DNA of 64,000 bases from Paraglaciecola hydrolytica (GCF_001565895.1 NZ_LSNE01000003.1:241428-305427); one strand, 5' to 3'; numbered from the stretch's first letter, positions 9,027 to 17,965 are shown. A program made the numbers and translations. The notes: a model not told the origin generated them from the letters alone.

Positions 9027-9821
9027 CTAATTAAAACTGTGTTCTGCAGAAGGGAAAGTCCCTTCCTGTACTTCACGGATAAAATCATTGACCGCAGCGC
9101 GCATATCACCACTGGCGAGCAAATAATTTTTCGAAAACTTAGGCATGTAGTTAGCACTGATGCCAAACATATCGTGCATCACTAAGATCTGGCCATCGGT
9201 CAGATTGCCTGCACCAATGCCAATCACTGGGATATTTAAACTATGTGTGATTTTTTCAGCTAAACCAGAAGGTATACATTCCAGCACTAATAATTGTATG
9301 CCCGCGCGTTCTAATTCTTTGGCTTGTTCAAGGATTTGCTCGGCCTGTAAATCATCCCTACCCTGTACCTTAAATCCACCAAATACATGCACTGATTGCG
9401 GTGTTAAACCTAGGTGACCACAAACCGGTACACCACGCTCGTTTAAACCTTTAATGGTTTCTTGCAGCCATGAGCCACCTTCAAGCTTCACCATGCTCGC
9501 GCCAGCACTCATCAATTGCGCCGCATTTTGGTAGGCAAGTTCTGGTGTGGCATACGACATAAAGGGCATATCCGCCACCACAAACGCACGCTGCGTTCCA
9601 CGGCGCACTGCCTTGGTATGATAGGCTATATCGGCAACAGTGACCCCTAGAGTGTCATCTGCGCCCTGTAATACCATGCCTAGGGAATCACCAATGAGCA
9701 AAACATCAATACCTTGTTCATCAAACATCTTGGCAAAACTGGCATCGTAAGCCGTAAGGGCGCTTATGCGTTGTTTGTCTTGTTTCATCTTTAACAAGCT
9801 TGATGTACTTACTTTTTTCAT
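9027..9821 (-). CDS. panB: 3-methyl-2-oxobutanoate hydroxymethyltransferase PanB
   Basis: Transfers a hydroxymethyl group from 5,10-methylene-THF to ketoisovalerate to form ketopantoate. Visible features are [33 protein letters not shown] with metal and substrate residues near 41-54, [37 protein letters not shown] near 136-155 and [20 protein letters not shown]. At 264 residues it has the usual length. It is first gene of the panB-panC pair. The folK gene upstream on the same strand is separated by about 70 bases. Confidence 0.97.
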   Translation of the reverse strand: MKKVSTSSLLKMKQDKQRISALTAYDASFAKMFDEQGIDVLLIGDSLGMVLQGADDTLGVTVADIAYHTKAVRRGTQRAFVVADMPFMSYATPELAYQNAAQLMSAGASMVKLEGGSWLQETIKGLNERGVPVCGHLGLTPQSVHVFGGFKVQGRDDLQAEQILEQAKELERAGIQLLVLECIPSGLAEKITHSLNIPVIGIGAGNLTDGQILVMHDMFGISANYMPKFSKNYLLASGDMRAAVNDFIREVQEGTFPSAEHSFN

Positions 9822-9892
9822 AAATTTACTCCAATCTCAAGGTGAAATATGGGTTAGTTAAGATGGATGTGTGGCTGAAACAATACGAACAA

Positions 9893-10405
9893 CTAGTTAT
9901 TAAGTTGGAAAATAGGGGCAGGAGACAAAATTTTAAGGCCGTTTATCGGACATTTTTTAATCAGCTCGGCCAGCAATTCTCCGTCTGGTAAACATAGTTG
10001 CGGGCTTATCTCAAATAAGGGAAACAGCACAAACTCCCGTTGTTTCATACCATAGTGTGGTACTACTAGCTCACTACTGTCAATCTGTTGCTCACCGTAA
10101 AGCAGTATATCAATATCCAGTGTACGCGGTCCCCATCGCTCTGATTTACGCACTCTGCCATGTTCAAGTTCAATCTCTTGTAAGGCTTTTAACAAAAACA
10201 AAGGCGCTAATTGAGTGTGGATCAATACCACAGCGTTAACATAGTCGGGTTGATCTTGTGGCCCCATGGGCTGACTGGCATATAAACTAGAGCAACATTT
10301 AATTGCGGTTTCAGCAAGATTATCTAAAGCCTCAAGGGCTGCCTGAATTTGGTGGACAGGCTTATCCAGATTACTGCCTAGGCCAAGATAAACGTCTATA
10401 CCCAT
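9893..10405 (-). CDS. folK: 6-hydroxymethyl-7,8-dihydropterin pyrophosphokinase FolK
   Basis: Pyrophosphorylates hydroxymethyl-dihydropterin in folate synthesis. The N-terminus VYLGLGSNLDKPVHQI and the signature RWGPRTLDIDILLYG near residues 92-106 are diagnostic, followed by VPHYGMKQREFVLFPLFEI. Length 170 is normal. It starts eight bases after the pcnB stop on the same strand, the same pcnB-folK order as in E. coli, so it is probably co-transcribed with pcnB. Confidence 0.96.
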   Translation of the reverse strand: MGIDVYLGLGSNLDKPVHQIQAALEALDNLAETAIKCCSSLYASQPMGPQDQPDYVNAVVLIHTQLAPLFLLKALQEIELEHGRVRKSERWGPRTLDIDILLYGEQQIDSSELVVPHYGMKQREFVLFPLFEISPQLCLPDGELLAELIKKCPINGLKILSPAPIFQLNN

Positions 10406-10413
10406 ATATTAAC

Positions 10414-11814
10414 TCAGACTTTCTTTTTGCCACGATAACGCCGGTTACGACTTGGAGCGCCTGCCCCACTTTCAGTATTTCTTAAAGTCAGCAACATAGT
10501 TTTACGAGCATCTTCATCCGCTTCTTGGAATTCTGTCCACCACTCGGCTAATTCCAATAGTTGCCCACCTTCTACTTCTGAGCGGACTAACAAAAAGTCA
10601 TAAGCTGCACGAAATTTTGGATGTTCCAGCATTTGATAAGCACGACGACCAAAACGCTTAGACATGCGCGTTTGCAACTGCCAAATTTCGCGAATGGGAA
10701 TAGTAAAACGTTTGGGGATCATGATGCGCTGAATTTGCTTTTGCAGCACGTCATTCATGGCAAGATTGAAAGCATCAAAATGAGTAAGACCACCCTCAAC
10801 CATCAGTTGCTGCACACGCTCTTCCAAGGGATACCATAAAAATGCTGCAAATATAAATGCCGGCGTCACTCTTTGCCCCGTATTAATGCGGTTATCGGTA
10901 TTGATCAATACTTGTTCAACAAAACGTACTTCACGGCTTTGTTGATCCTTTAACATGGGTGCAAGCAGCGGGAACAAAGGCTCAAACAAATGATATTGGC
11001 ATAATAATCGGAAAGTCTCTAAACCTTGGCCAGACAATAACAATTTAAGAATTTCTTCAAACAACCGTGCGGCCGGGATATTTGCCAACAAGGGTGCAAG
11101 TTCTAAGATGGGTTTAGCGCTTTTATCACTAATGCGCATATTGAGTTTAACGGCAAAACGTACGGCACGTAACATACGCACCGGATCTTCACGATAACGC
11201 AGCGCAGGATCACCAATTAAGGCAATTTCTTTGGCTTTAATGGCTGCCATGCCACCTGCAAAATCGGTGATCGAAAAATCCGCAATATTGTAGTACATAG
11301 CGTTAATGGTGAAATCACGGCGCTGAGCATCTTCTTCAATGCTGCCAAACACATTATCCCGCAACAATTGACCATGATCACTTTGTTTGCTTAGGTTAGA
11401 TTCTTGCTCGTTATCTTCTTCGCTTTCTTCTTGGTGGTGACCACGAAAAGTCGCCACCTCGATAACTTCGCGGCCATAAACAATATGGGCTAAACGAAAC
11501 CGGCGCCCGATTAAACGACAGTTACGAAACAAACCTTTAATTTGCTCAGGAGTAGCATTGGTTGTGACGTCAAAATCTTTAGGATGTTTACCTAGCAAAA
11601 TATCCCGTACACAACCACCAACCAAATAGGCTTCATAACCCGCATTACTGAGGCGATAGAGCACCTTAAGGGCATTTTCACTAACATCATCACGAGAGAT
11701 TGGATGTTCCGCACGAGGAATAATGGTGGCGCTCAGTTTTATAGGGGGTGCCACTACAGCCACGGTCTTGCCGCGCAGTGCATCTTTCACCTTATCGATT
11801 ACACGAGAAATTAT
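10414..11814 (-). CDS. pcnB: Poly(A) polymerase I PcnB, probable non-ATG start
   Basis: Adds 3' poly(A) tails that mark RNAs for decay. The catalytic core shows [29 protein letters not shown] (split around residues 55-85), [15 protein letters not shown], the [11 protein letters not shown] motif and [16 protein letters not shown]. The C-terminus is basic ([11 protein letters not shown]). The first standard in-frame start is GTG 11790, but it has AAGG directly abutting it, with no spacer. A strong AGGGAG (11828-11823) sits eight bases before ATA 11814 and eleven before ATT 11811; the frame stays open until a TAA just upstream. These starts give 466 or 465 residues, matching E. coli PcnB (465), which starts at AUU. 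Residues SRV align with TRV of the E. coli N-terminus. I annotate from 11814. Confidence 0.9.
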   Translation of the reverse strand: MISRVIDKVKDALRGKTVAVVAPPIKLSATIIPRAEHPISRDDVSENALKVLYRLSNAGYEAYLVGGCVRDILLGKHPKDFDVTTNATPEQIKGLFRNCRLIGRRFRLAHIVYGREVIEVATFRGHHQEESEEDNEQESNLSKQSDHGQLLRDNVFGSIEEDAQRRDFTINAMYYNIADFSITDFAGGMAAIKAKEIALIGDPALRYREDPVRMLRAVRFAVKLNMRISDKSAKPILELAPLLANIPAARLFEEILKLLLSGQGLETFRLLCQYHLFEPLFPLLAPMLKDQQSREVRFVEQVLINTDNRINTGQRVTPAFIFAAFLWYPLEERVQQLMVEGGLTHFDAFNLAMNDVLQKQIQRIMIPKRFTIPIREIWQLQTRMSKRFGRRAYQMLEHPKFRAAYDFLLVRSEVEGGQLLELAEWWTEFQEADEDARKTMLLTLRNTESGAGAPSRNRRYRGKKKV

Positions 11815-11822
11815 GAGTTGTA

Positions 11823-11828
11823 CTCCCT
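11823..11828 (-). promoter_or_regulatory. Shine-Dalgarno site that decides the pcnB start
   Basis: AGGGAG on the minus strand, eight bases upstream of ATA (11814-11812) and eleven upstream of ATT (11811-11809). No ATG, GTG or TTG lies in frame between this site and GTG 11790, which is 32 bases away. Its spacing supports initiation at a near-cognate codon. Confidence 0.6.
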
Positions 11829-11843
11829 GACTGAGTTAAGCCT

Positions 11844-11877
11844 GAAAAAGGCGCTAATCATATACGTTATAGCGCCT
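11844..11877 (-). terminator. Terminator-like hairpin between gluQ and pcnB
   Basis: Read on the minus strand, AGGCGCTA (11877-11870) pairs with TAGCGCCT (11856-11849), followed by TTTTTC. It begins inside the gluQ stop codon and ends about 15 bases before the pcnB ribosome-binding site. It would reduce read-through from dksA-gluQ into pcnB. Confidence 0.65.
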
Positions 11878-12787
11878 AAATTCTATTATCATTACTGGCC
11901 AGTTTGGCCGGAATTGCCTTAAGTTCCCAGACATTTACCGCCCATTCAAGCACGTCTTTCAATTCAGCCGTTTTTAATAAGCTTGAGGGTTCTAATCCCA
12001 AAAAATTTAAAGCATCAATGATGTTTTTTTTGGCTGTTTTATTATCCAGCGCCATCGCGTGATTTTGTTTGCTGAGTTTTTGACCTGGTCGGCTTTCGAC
12101 AACGGGCAAATGCGCATATTCTGGCGCCTCTATTCCAAAAGCCTGATACAAAGCTAACTGATAAAAAGTCGCATGTAATAAGTCCGCTCCACGCACCACT
12201 TGGGTAATACCCTGGGCAATATCATCCACCACCACGGCAAGTTGATAAGCATACAGACCATCTTTACGTTTGATCGCAAACTGCGCTTCATTGGCATTTT
12301 GTATTGCGCATACTTTACCCTGAACACCATCAAAGAAGGCTCTTGGGGCTTGGGTATTATTAAACCGGATCGAGGCACCTGAGACAGCTTGTTTATTTGT
12401 CGCGCAAAGGCATAAAGCATGTTTACCCAAACTGGCTAAACTCGCGCGGCTGCAGTGGCAATAATAAGTATCGCCTTGTGCAATCAGCCAAGCAATTTTA
12501 TTGTCGTACAAGGTACTGCGTTGGCTTTGGTAAACGGGTATGTCATCCCACAACAGTTGATGTTGTTCAAGAGTATCTAGGATGGTCTGACTTGCGCCTT
12601 TTACTTCACGCGGAGGGTCAATATCTTCGATTCTAACTAACCATCGACCTTTGGCTTTGCGCGCTTGCAGATAACTCCCCAAAGCAGCGACCAAAGAACC
12701 AAAGTGCAAGGGGCCTGAGGGGGAAGGTGCAAAGCGCCCAACATAAGCAGCAGGTTTATTTACAATGAAATTTTTATTGGCTGACAT
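11876..12787 (-). CDS. gluQ: Glutamyl-queuosine tRNA(Asp) synthetase GluQ
   Basis: Truncated glutamyl-tRNA synthetase paralog that attaches glutamate to the queuosine of tRNA(Asp). The N-terminus GRFAPSPSGPLHFGSLVAAL contains the HxGS class I motif; a zinc site is visible in YYCHCSRASL with later CLC; and the KMSKS-like motif is KLSKQNHA near the C-terminus. It lacks the anticodon-binding region of GltX, as expected. ATG 12787 is preferred over TTG 12802 because it leads directly into the conserved region. It lies between dksA and pcnB, as in E. coli. Confidence 0.93.
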   Translation of the reverse strand: MSANKNFIVNKPAAYVGRFAPSPSGPLHFGSLVAALGSYLQARKAKGRWLVRIEDIDPPREVKGASQTILDTLEQHQLLWDDIPVYQSQRSTLYDNKIAWLIAQGDTYYCHCSRASLASLGKHALCLCATNKQAVSGASIRFNNTQAPRAFFDGVQGKVCAIQNANEAQFAIKRKDGLYAYQLAVVVDDIAQGITQVVRGADLLHATFYQLALYQAFGIEAPEYAHLPVVESRPGQKLSKQNHAMALDNKTAKKNIIDALNFLGLEPSSLLKTAELKDVLEWAVNVWELKAIPAKLASNDNRI

Positions 12788-12807
12788 GCAGAAAGCTAAC
12801 AATATTA

Positions 12808-12835
12808 ACCGTGTAGAGAATGGAGTTTACACGGT
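12808..12835 (-). terminator. Hairpin between dksA and gluQ
   Basis: ACCGTGTA (12808-12815) pairs with TACACGGT (12828-12835) across a 12-base loop. There is no good T-run on the minus strand, so it may be an attenuating or processing hairpin in the dksA-gluQ transcript rather than a full terminator. Confidence 0.4.
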
Positions 12836-12853
12836 CAATAGTGTTGAAGTGAG

Positions 12854-13303
12854 TTAACCTTGAAGCTGTTTTTCTTTGATTTCAGCCATGGTTTTGCAAT
12901 CGATACAGAGGTCAGCTGTAGGTCTGGCTTCTAAACGGCGCACCCCTATTTCGATCCCACAAGCATCACAAAAACCAAAATCGTCATCTTCAATTCGTTT
13001 CAGGGTCTTTTCAATTTTTTTGATCAATTTGCGCTCTCTGTCACGAGTACGCAATTCAAGACTGAATTCTTCTTCTTGAGCGGCTCTGTCCACAGGATCA
13101 GGAAAATTAGCTGCTTCGTCTTGCATGTGATGAACCGTACGGTCAACTTCTTCACGCAACTGATCGCGCCACGCTTTTAACAATAAGCGAAAATGCGTCA
13201 TTTGCTTATCGTTCATGTACTCTTCGCCGTCTTTCTCAATATAAGGAGTCAGACCTGCTAATGCGAGTAATCCAAGTGTCTTTGTTGTTTTTTCTGTTGG
13301 CAT
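12854..13303 (-). CDS. dksA: RNA polymerase-binding transcription factor DksA
   Basis: Binds the RNA polymerase secondary channel and mediates the stringent response with ppGpp. The coiled-coil tip motif DPVDRA with the key acidic pair is at 69-74. The four zinc-finger cysteines are in FCDACG (112, 115) and LCIDC (133, 136). Length 149 compares with 151 in E. coli. AGGAG lies about nine bases upstream of the ATG. It is followed on the same strand by gluQ, as in other gammaproteobacteria. Confidence 0.98.
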   Translation of the reverse strand: MPTEKTTKTLGLLALAGLTPYIEKDGEEYMNDKQMTHFRLLLKAWRDQLREEVDRTVHHMQDEAANFPDPVDRAAQEEEFSLELRTRDRERKLIKKIEKTLKRIEDDDFGFCDACGIEIGVRRLEARPTADLCIDCKTMAEIKEKQLQG

Positions 13304-13471
13304 TTGCCAAATCTCCTAAACTGCTGCACGAGCTGAATTGTGCAGGCGGCTATGTATATCAGAAAGCCAATGCACAGGCAATTTTTTGCGGTTCTGCTGT
13401 AGCCATTGCAAGCGAAAATTATTTTTAAGCTGCGCAATATGGAGGTACGCTTGAAAAAATCAACCATTAAA

Positions 13472-14176
13472 TTACAAAATAAATGGCAGGGACTGATTTA
13501 TAAGGATTTTTTCTGGTGAAATATTGGCCGAATAAACTAACACTTCCACACCGCTGCTCAATGCATGCTCAAGTTCATGTTTATATTGAGGGTCAATATG
13601 GTCGGCAATTTTAACCGAAGATATCCCATTATGCTGCACACAAAACAATAAAACGGCACGTTTACCTTGATTTGCCAATTCAGCCAGCGCACGCAAATGT
13701 TTATGCCCACGCTGTGTCACAGCATCGGGGAAATAACCTTGTTGATCTTGTAACAAGGTGACCGATTTTACTTCCACAAAACAATCCACCAAATCTGGAG
13801 CACTGAGCATAAAATCAATGCGACTATTGTCGTGTGTGAGTTTGACTTCGCGCCTTATTGTTTCGTAGTTTTTAAGTTCTGTAATAAGCTTGTTGTATAA
13901 AGCCTCAGCCACTAACTCATTGGCTCGGTAAGTATTAATGCCGATGTAATGACCAACGTCACTCTGAACTAACTCCCAGCTATACGCTAGTTTGCGTTTA
14001 GGGTTGTTGCTAAGCGATAACCATACCTGCCAACCGGATTCTGCACAGCCAGTCATAGCACCGGTATTAGCACAGTGAGCAGTAACCAAAGTCCCGTCGG
14101 CTAATTCAATATCTGCTAAAAATCGTTTATAACGTTTAATTAAACGACCTTGATACAACGTTGTTTCAAAAAACAT
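13472..14176 (-). CDS. sfsA: DNA/RNA nuclease SfsA
   Basis: SfsA family, described in E. coli as a sugar-fermentation stimulation protein with a nuclease-like fold. Conserved stretches are LIKRYKRFLADIELADG, HCANTGAMTGC, YIGINTYRAN, EVKSVTL and GHKHLRALAEL. I chose ATG 14176, giving 234 residues as in E. coli, because GAGGAAGG lies just upstream; the upstream in-frame start at 14239 would add 21 unconserved residues. It is the gene just upstream of dksA on the same strand, keeping the sfsA-dksA order, and is divergent from pepB. Confidence 0.92.
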   Translation of the reverse strand: MFFETTLYQGRLIKRYKRFLADIELADGTLVTAHCANTGAMTGCAESGWQVWLSLSNNPKRKLAYSWELVQSDVGHYIGINTYRANELVAEALYNKLITELKNYETIRREVKLTHDNSRIDFMLSAPDLVDCFVEVKSVTLLQDQQGYFPDAVTQRGHKHLRALAELANQGKRAVLLFCVQHNGISSVKIADHIDPQYKHELEHALSSGVEVLVYSANISPEKILINQSLPFIL

Positions 14177-14249
14177 GCCCTTCCTCAGTTTGTGACGCAG
14201 TGCTAGTATCTTAGCACTAGTACATCTCAATATTTTCAATGGAGTTCTT

Positions 14250-15533
14250 ATGTCAACTTGCGCTATTTATCTTACCACTGCGCCTAAACCAACGTATCTT
14301 GCCAAAGGCAGTCTGGTATCACTGGATGGTAACCAAGCCTATATCCACCTTGTTGATGCCACAGGAGAGCTAACTCAAATCCAAAAAGCCGCACGGGTTT
14401 TAGATGGCATGGGTTTACAACATGTAAAACTGCAAGGCGATTGGCAGATTGAACAACAATGGGCCTTTGCACTAAGTTTTACCGCGGCGAAAAAACCAAG
14501 CCAAATTGAATGGCTGGACAACAAGGATCGTGCAGAACTACAACATCGTTTTCAAGCCATGCAATTTACTCGACAGTTAATAAATGCTACCCCAGAAGAC
14601 CAATCACCCGAGTTATTAGCCCAAGCATGTAGTGACTGGTTAAAAACGCTAACGCCACATGCCGTAACATCGAATTTTATTGTCGGAGAAGACTTAAAAA
14701 CCCAAGGTTGGCATGGCATTTACCAAGTTGGTAGAGGCAGTACACGCCCACCTGTGTTAGCAGTAATTGACTTTAATCCAAGCAAAGATCCCAAGAGTCC
14801 AGTCGAGGCATGTTTAGTTGGCAAAGGCATTACCTTTGACAGTGGTGGCTACAGCATTAAAGCCAGCGAAGGCATGTTAAGCATGAAATGTGACATGGGC
14901 GGCGCTGCGACTGTGGTGGGCGGTTTAGGCTTAGCTATATTGCGCGGTTTAAATAAACGGGTAAAAGTATTTTTATGCTGTGCTGAAAACCTGATCAGCG
15001 GCCACGCTTACAAACTCGGCGATATTATCACTTATAAAAATGGTACGACGGTTGAAATAGTCAATACCGATGCCGAAGGACGTTTAGTCTTAGCCGATGG
15101 TCTAATGGCGGCTAGTGAAACAGGCGCACCGTTAATAATAGATGCCGCTACCTTAACTGGTGCTGCCCATGTCGCCTTAGGTGATGAATACAACGCTTTG
15201 TTTGCTTTAGATAAATCACTACAAAGCCGTGTCATGGCATATGCCCAACAAGAAAACGAAGGGGCTTGGTGTTTACCTTTAGAAAAATTTCACAGAGAAA
15301 AGTGCCCCTCTCATTTCGCGGACACCGCCAATAGTAGAGCGCAAAAAGGGGGTGGTTCAGGTGGGGCATCCAATGCCGCAGGTTTCTTATCGAGATTTGT
15401 AAATGAAGATGGAACTGGCTGGATACATATGGATTTAGCCGCTGCCTATAACGCTAATGCAAGCAATATGTTACCAGCAGGCGCAACAGCCCAAGGCTTT
15501 AGAACCATTGCCAGAACCTTAATCGAAGGTTAA
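14250..15533 (+). CDS. pepB: Aminopeptidase PepB (M17 leucyl aminopeptidase family)
   Basis: Cytosolic metallo-aminopeptidase with two metal ions. The M17 motifs are LVGKGITFDSGGYSIKAS near 188-205, MKCDMGGAATV near 211-221 and the signature NTDAEGRLVLADG near 272-284. Its 427-residue length and the GYSIK variant match peptidase B rather than the longer PepA. The start has GGAG about seven bases upstream. The gene ends at a strong bidirectional terminator that faces a small HTH gene. Confidence 0.9.
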   Translation: MSTCAIYLTTAPKPTYLAKGSLVSLDGNQAYIHLVDATGELTQIQKAARVLDGMGLQHVKLQGDWQIEQQWAFALSFTAAKKPSQIEWLDNKDRAELQHRFQAMQFTRQLINATPEDQSPELLAQACSDWLKTLTPHAVTSNFIVGEDLKTQGWHGIYQVGRGSTRPPVLAVIDFNPSKDPKSPVEACLVGKGITFDSGGYSIKASEGMLSMKCDMGGAATVVGGLGLAILRGLNKRVKVFLCCAENLISGHAYKLGDIITYKNGTTVEIVNTDAEGRLVLADGLMAASETGAPLIIDAATLTGAAHVALGDEYNALFALDKSLQSRVMAYAQQENEGAWCLPLEKFHREKCPSHFADTANSRAQKGGGSGGASNAAGFLSRFVNEDGTGWIHMDLAAAYNANASNMLPAGATAQGFRTIARTLIEG

Positions 15534-15560
15534 CGTTAGCAAAAGCACCACTTATAAAAT

Positions 15561-15608
15561 TTTATACTGAAGAGGCGAACATCGTGTCGTCCTTCAGTAT
15601 AAAAAATT
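15561..15608. terminator. Bidirectional terminator after pepB
   Basis: Perfect 12-base stem TTTATACTGAAG (15561-15572) with CTTCAGTATAAA (15592-15603), flanked by T-rich sequence on both strands. The 19-base loop can extend the stem further. It serves the convergent pepB and HTH genes. Confidence 0.8.
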
Positions 15609-15610
15609 AA

Positions 15611-15793
15611 TTAAAGGCCGCCTAAACGCTCTGCCAATATTTTATATTTTTCAACGGCGCTAGATTCAAACAGTGGTTTGCCATCAGCATCTTTTTCTTG
15701 GGCAATTAATAAACTTTCACGCTCTAGTCTTTCTACCCGAACATCTTGTACACCTAAAAACTCAGCAACTTGCGATACCGTCATTAGACTCAT
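15611..15793 (-). CDS. Small helix-turn-helix protein (MerR/excisionase-like)
   Basis: Sixty residues. The first half, MTVSQVAEFLGVQDVRVERLERESLL (split here as a run of helices), has the pattern of a winged HTH_17 or MerR-type N-terminus: a first helix with VAEFLGV and a recognition segment VRVERLERE. The second half is a short helix ending in AERLGGL. AGAGGG lies seven bases before the ATG, which supports real translation. No dimerisation or effector domain is present. No phage genes are nearby, so I read it as a resident small DNA-binding protein. Target and function are unknown. Confidence 0.7.
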   Translation of the reverse strand: MSLMTVSQVAEFLGVQDVRVERLERESLLIAQEKDADGKPLFESSAVEKYKILAERLGGL

Positions 15794-16123
15794 GAAATAA
15801 CCCTCTGTTATTATTTAACTCATACACCGTTTTGTTAGTTATTCAATTAAAGCGCAAATGTTTACTTTTGCTAGTCAATGTTTCAACCTTAAACAACACG
15901 TTGTATTTTTGTCATGCAATGTACAAACTAAAATTGCTCAATTAACAACCCAACAACATCAGTCTAATTAAACTCCCTCGACTGACGATTAGAGTATATT
16001 GTTCAATACTTTAGCAATTAAAACATCAAGCCTTTGAAAATAAAACTATTTTTTTTGAATAGCTGGGTAGTCAGGCAAAGATACGATAAACTAGCACTAA
16101 TACTGCTGACAACAGGGATAAAA
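15794..16123. other. Intergenic region upstream of marC-type gene
   Basis: About 330 bases between the divergent HTH and MarC-family genes. The region is AT-rich. I see no repeat or RNA gene, and no pair of hexamers with proper spacing. The only clear element is the ribosome-binding site AGGGA at 16114-16118, which fixes the MarC start. Confidence 0.4.
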
Positions 16124-16714
16124 ATGGACACGTGGTCTGCTGCCATCACACTTTTTTTAATCATGGATCCGCTAGGCAATTTGCCTATATTTATGTCTGT
16201 GCTTAAGTCGATAGAGCCCAAACGTCGACGTATCGTACTTGCCCGTGAATTGATTTTTTCCCTCATTATCATGATGATATTTCTGTTCAGTGGTCAAGCC
16301 GTGTTGAACTTTTTAAGTGTAAAACAAGAAACCGTAAGCATCGCCGGTGGCATAATTTTGTTTTTAATTGCACTTAGAATGATATTTCCACAACCTGGGG
16401 GAGTGACAGGTTTAGCGCCAGGTGAAGAACCTTTTATCGTACCTTTAGCTATTCCCATGGTGGCAGGGCCATCGATACTGGCAGCCCTGATTTTGTTGGC
16501 CAATCAAGATCACAGTCGTATGCTCGATTGGACTATTGCCCTCGGTGTCGCCTGGGGTTTGTCTGCCACAATCCTGATGTTTTCCACTGTGTTACATAAG
16601 TTATTAGGCGAACGCGGATTGATCGCCATCGAACGTTTAATGGGCATGATCTTAATTATGATTTCCATCCAAATGTTGTTGGATGGTCTGGGCCAATACT
16701 TTTCTTTACACTAA
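16124..16714 (+). CDS. yhgN: MarC family membrane protein (YhgN-like)
   Basis: Six-segment inner-membrane protein of the MarC/UPF0056 family, of unknown biochemical function. Diagnostic stretches are LFLIMDPLGNLPIFMSVLK near the N-terminus, ISIAGG-type GIILFLIALRMIFP, EEPFIVPLAIPMVAGPS and IALERLMG-like IAIERLMGMILIMIS near the end. AGGGA six bases before ATG 16124 decides the start and gives 196 residues, as in E. coli YhgN; the upstream in-frame start at 16034 would add a charged 30-residue extension. The DUF416 gene follows 20 bases later and is probably co-transcribed. Confidence 0.88.
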   Translation: MDTWSAAITLFLIMDPLGNLPIFMSVLKSIEPKRRRIVLARELIFSLIIMMIFLFSGQAVLNFLSVKQETVSIAGGIILFLIALRMIFPQPGGVTGLAPGEEPFIVPLAIPMVAGPSILAALILLANQDHSRMLDWTIALGVAWGLSATILMFSTVLHKLLGERGLIAIERLMGMILIMISIQMLLDGLGQYFSLH

Positions 16715-16734
16715 CGACTATTTGAGGATTACCC

Positions 16735-17319
16735 TTGCTAAAGAAGCTAACCGTTTTTCAAGAAGTCAGAGAGCTAGAAGGCTGGCAAGCAGTGGCATAT
16801 GCCGCCACGCTGCTGGAAAGAATGCTGCCCAACTACACCTTATTTTGTGAAGTCACCGAGTTTGCTGATCCAAGTCTTTATCGAAATAGCTTAGACGCTA
16901 TTTGGGATTGGCTGTCTTCACCCAAAGCTAAAATTAACTTTACTGCCCAGTTAGAAAAAATTGAAATGGCTGTTCCTGATGTGGCGGATTTTGATACCTA
17001 TGGTGTCTATCCGGCGCTAGATGTAGCCATGTCGATGACAGCTATTATCTTATTGATCCAAGGGGAAGATCCCCAAGGTGCGGTAGTGGTAAGTAAACTA
17101 TCTCAAGGTGGTGTTGAAGCCTTTATCGAAGCCACTGCTGAAGGCGACATTAGTGATGCTGAGATTAAAGTGCATCCTTTGATGCAGTGGGAGATAGAAG
17201 TTCAAAAAGAATTATTAGTCTTAATTAAAAAACATCCACACAGTGGCAGTACATGCAAGCTACTCAAAGCTTTTGCTACCGAACCGGGAATGACAAACAT
17301 AGGCATAGAAATCAATTAG
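16735..17319 (+). CDS. yjaG: DUF416 family protein (YjaG-like)
   Basis: Cytosolic protein of 194 residues in the YjaG/DUF416 family, which has no firmly established function. Conserved features visible are the N-terminal FAARLLERM-like ATLLERMLPNY, the DYGVYPALDVA-like DTYGVYPALDVAMS near 82-95 and the acidic C-terminal half. The start is TTG, supported by GAGGA six bases upstream. It sits directly behind the MarC-family gene, and it converges with rsmD. Confidence 0.85.
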   Translation: MLKKLTVFQEVRELEGWQAVAYAATLLERMLPNYTLFCEVTEFADPSLYRNSLDAIWDWLSSPKAKINFTAQLEKIEMAVPDVADFDTYGVYPALDVAMSMTAIILLIQGEDPQGAVVVSKLSQGGVEAFIEATAEGDISDAEIKVHPLMQWEIEVQKELLVLIKKHPHSGSTCKLLKAFATEPGMTNIGIEIN

Positions 17320-17360
17320 TTGACATAAATTTTTTGATGAAATACTTATAAGAACAAATA

Positions 17361-17387
17361 GTATTTAAAGTTTTAAAAACTTAAATA
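17361..17387. terminator. AT-only hairpin between DUF416 gene and rsmD
   Basis: GTATTTAA/TTAAATAC inverted repeat surrounding an AAGTTTT/AAAAACTT inner stem. It overlaps the rsmD stop. It is AT-only and so thermally weak; it could act as a convergent terminator. Confidence 0.35.
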
Positions 17388-17965
17388 CGATACAAACGTG
17401 AACACAACTGGCTGCCTTGTCTTTCTTTTAACAGTTGCCAGTTGTTAGGCACCACATAATCCGCCGCCTGACTTTCACTTTCCAAATAAACTACCCCATC
17501 CTTAGCGAGTAGATTGTGCTCGTTTATGAGTTTAATTACAGGTGGTAATAAATTTTTATGGAAGGGTGGATCAAGAAAAATCAAATCAAACTGCTTATTT
17601 AGACTTGGCAAAATCTGCAAGGCATTACCTGCTACGATAGACGCTTGCTCTGAGCTTACTTTTAGTTTTTGTAAATTCTGCTGTAAGTTCGCAATTGCCC
17701 CTTTATCCAACTCGATAAAGGTCACCGAACTTGCATAACGGGATAAGGCTTCAAAACCCAGTCCACCACTGCCTGCAAAAACATCCAAACAGTTGGCAGA
17801 ATTAACATAGGGCATTAGCCAATTAAACAGAGTTTCTTTGTTTCTATCTGTGGTTGGGCGCAAGCCCGCAACGTTAGCAACAGGTAATTTAGTGCCACGC
17901 CAACGACCACTGATGATCCTAATTGCACCTGTTGGTTGGTTTGATGGTTTTACGCCTCGCTTCAT
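17381..17965 (-). CDS. rsmD: 16S rRNA (guanine966-N2)-methyltransferase RsmD
   Basis: Methylates G966 of 16S rRNA on the assembled small subunit. The sequence shows RIISGRWRGTKLPV and LRPTTDRNKETLFNWL at the N-terminus, the SAM motif CLDVFAGSGGLGFEALSR near 59-76 and the catalytic DLIFLDPPFHKNL near 128-140. Length 194 is typical (198 in E. coli). It is divergent from ftsY across 85 bases; this rsmD/ftsY arrangement is common in gammaproteobacteria. Confidence 0.95.
   Translation of the reverse strand: MKRGVKPSNQPTGAIRIISGRWRGTKLPVANVAGLRPTTDRNKETLFNWLMPYVNSANCLDVFAGSGGLGFEALSRYASSVTFIELDKGAIANLQQNLQKLKVSSEQASIVAGNALQILPSLNKQFDLIFLDPPFHKNLLPPVIKLINEHNLLAKDGVVYLESESQAADYVVPNNWQLLKERQGSQLCSRLYRI

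Noticed and set aside
11704..11922. Plus-strand open frame across the pcnB start and the gluQ end
   Set aside because: It lies opposite well-supported genes, shows no conserved motif, and covers the gluQ-pcnB terminator and the pcnB ribosome site.
13258..13467. Minus-strand 69-residue frame upstream of dksA
   Set aside because: It overlaps the dksA 5' end in another frame, has no clear ribosome site and contains several cysteines of low-complexity context; the gap is better read as the dksA leader.
15611..15793. Small HTH protein as a prophage excisionase
   Set aside because: No integrase, attachment-site repeats or phage genes are nearby; both flanks are conserved housekeeping genes.
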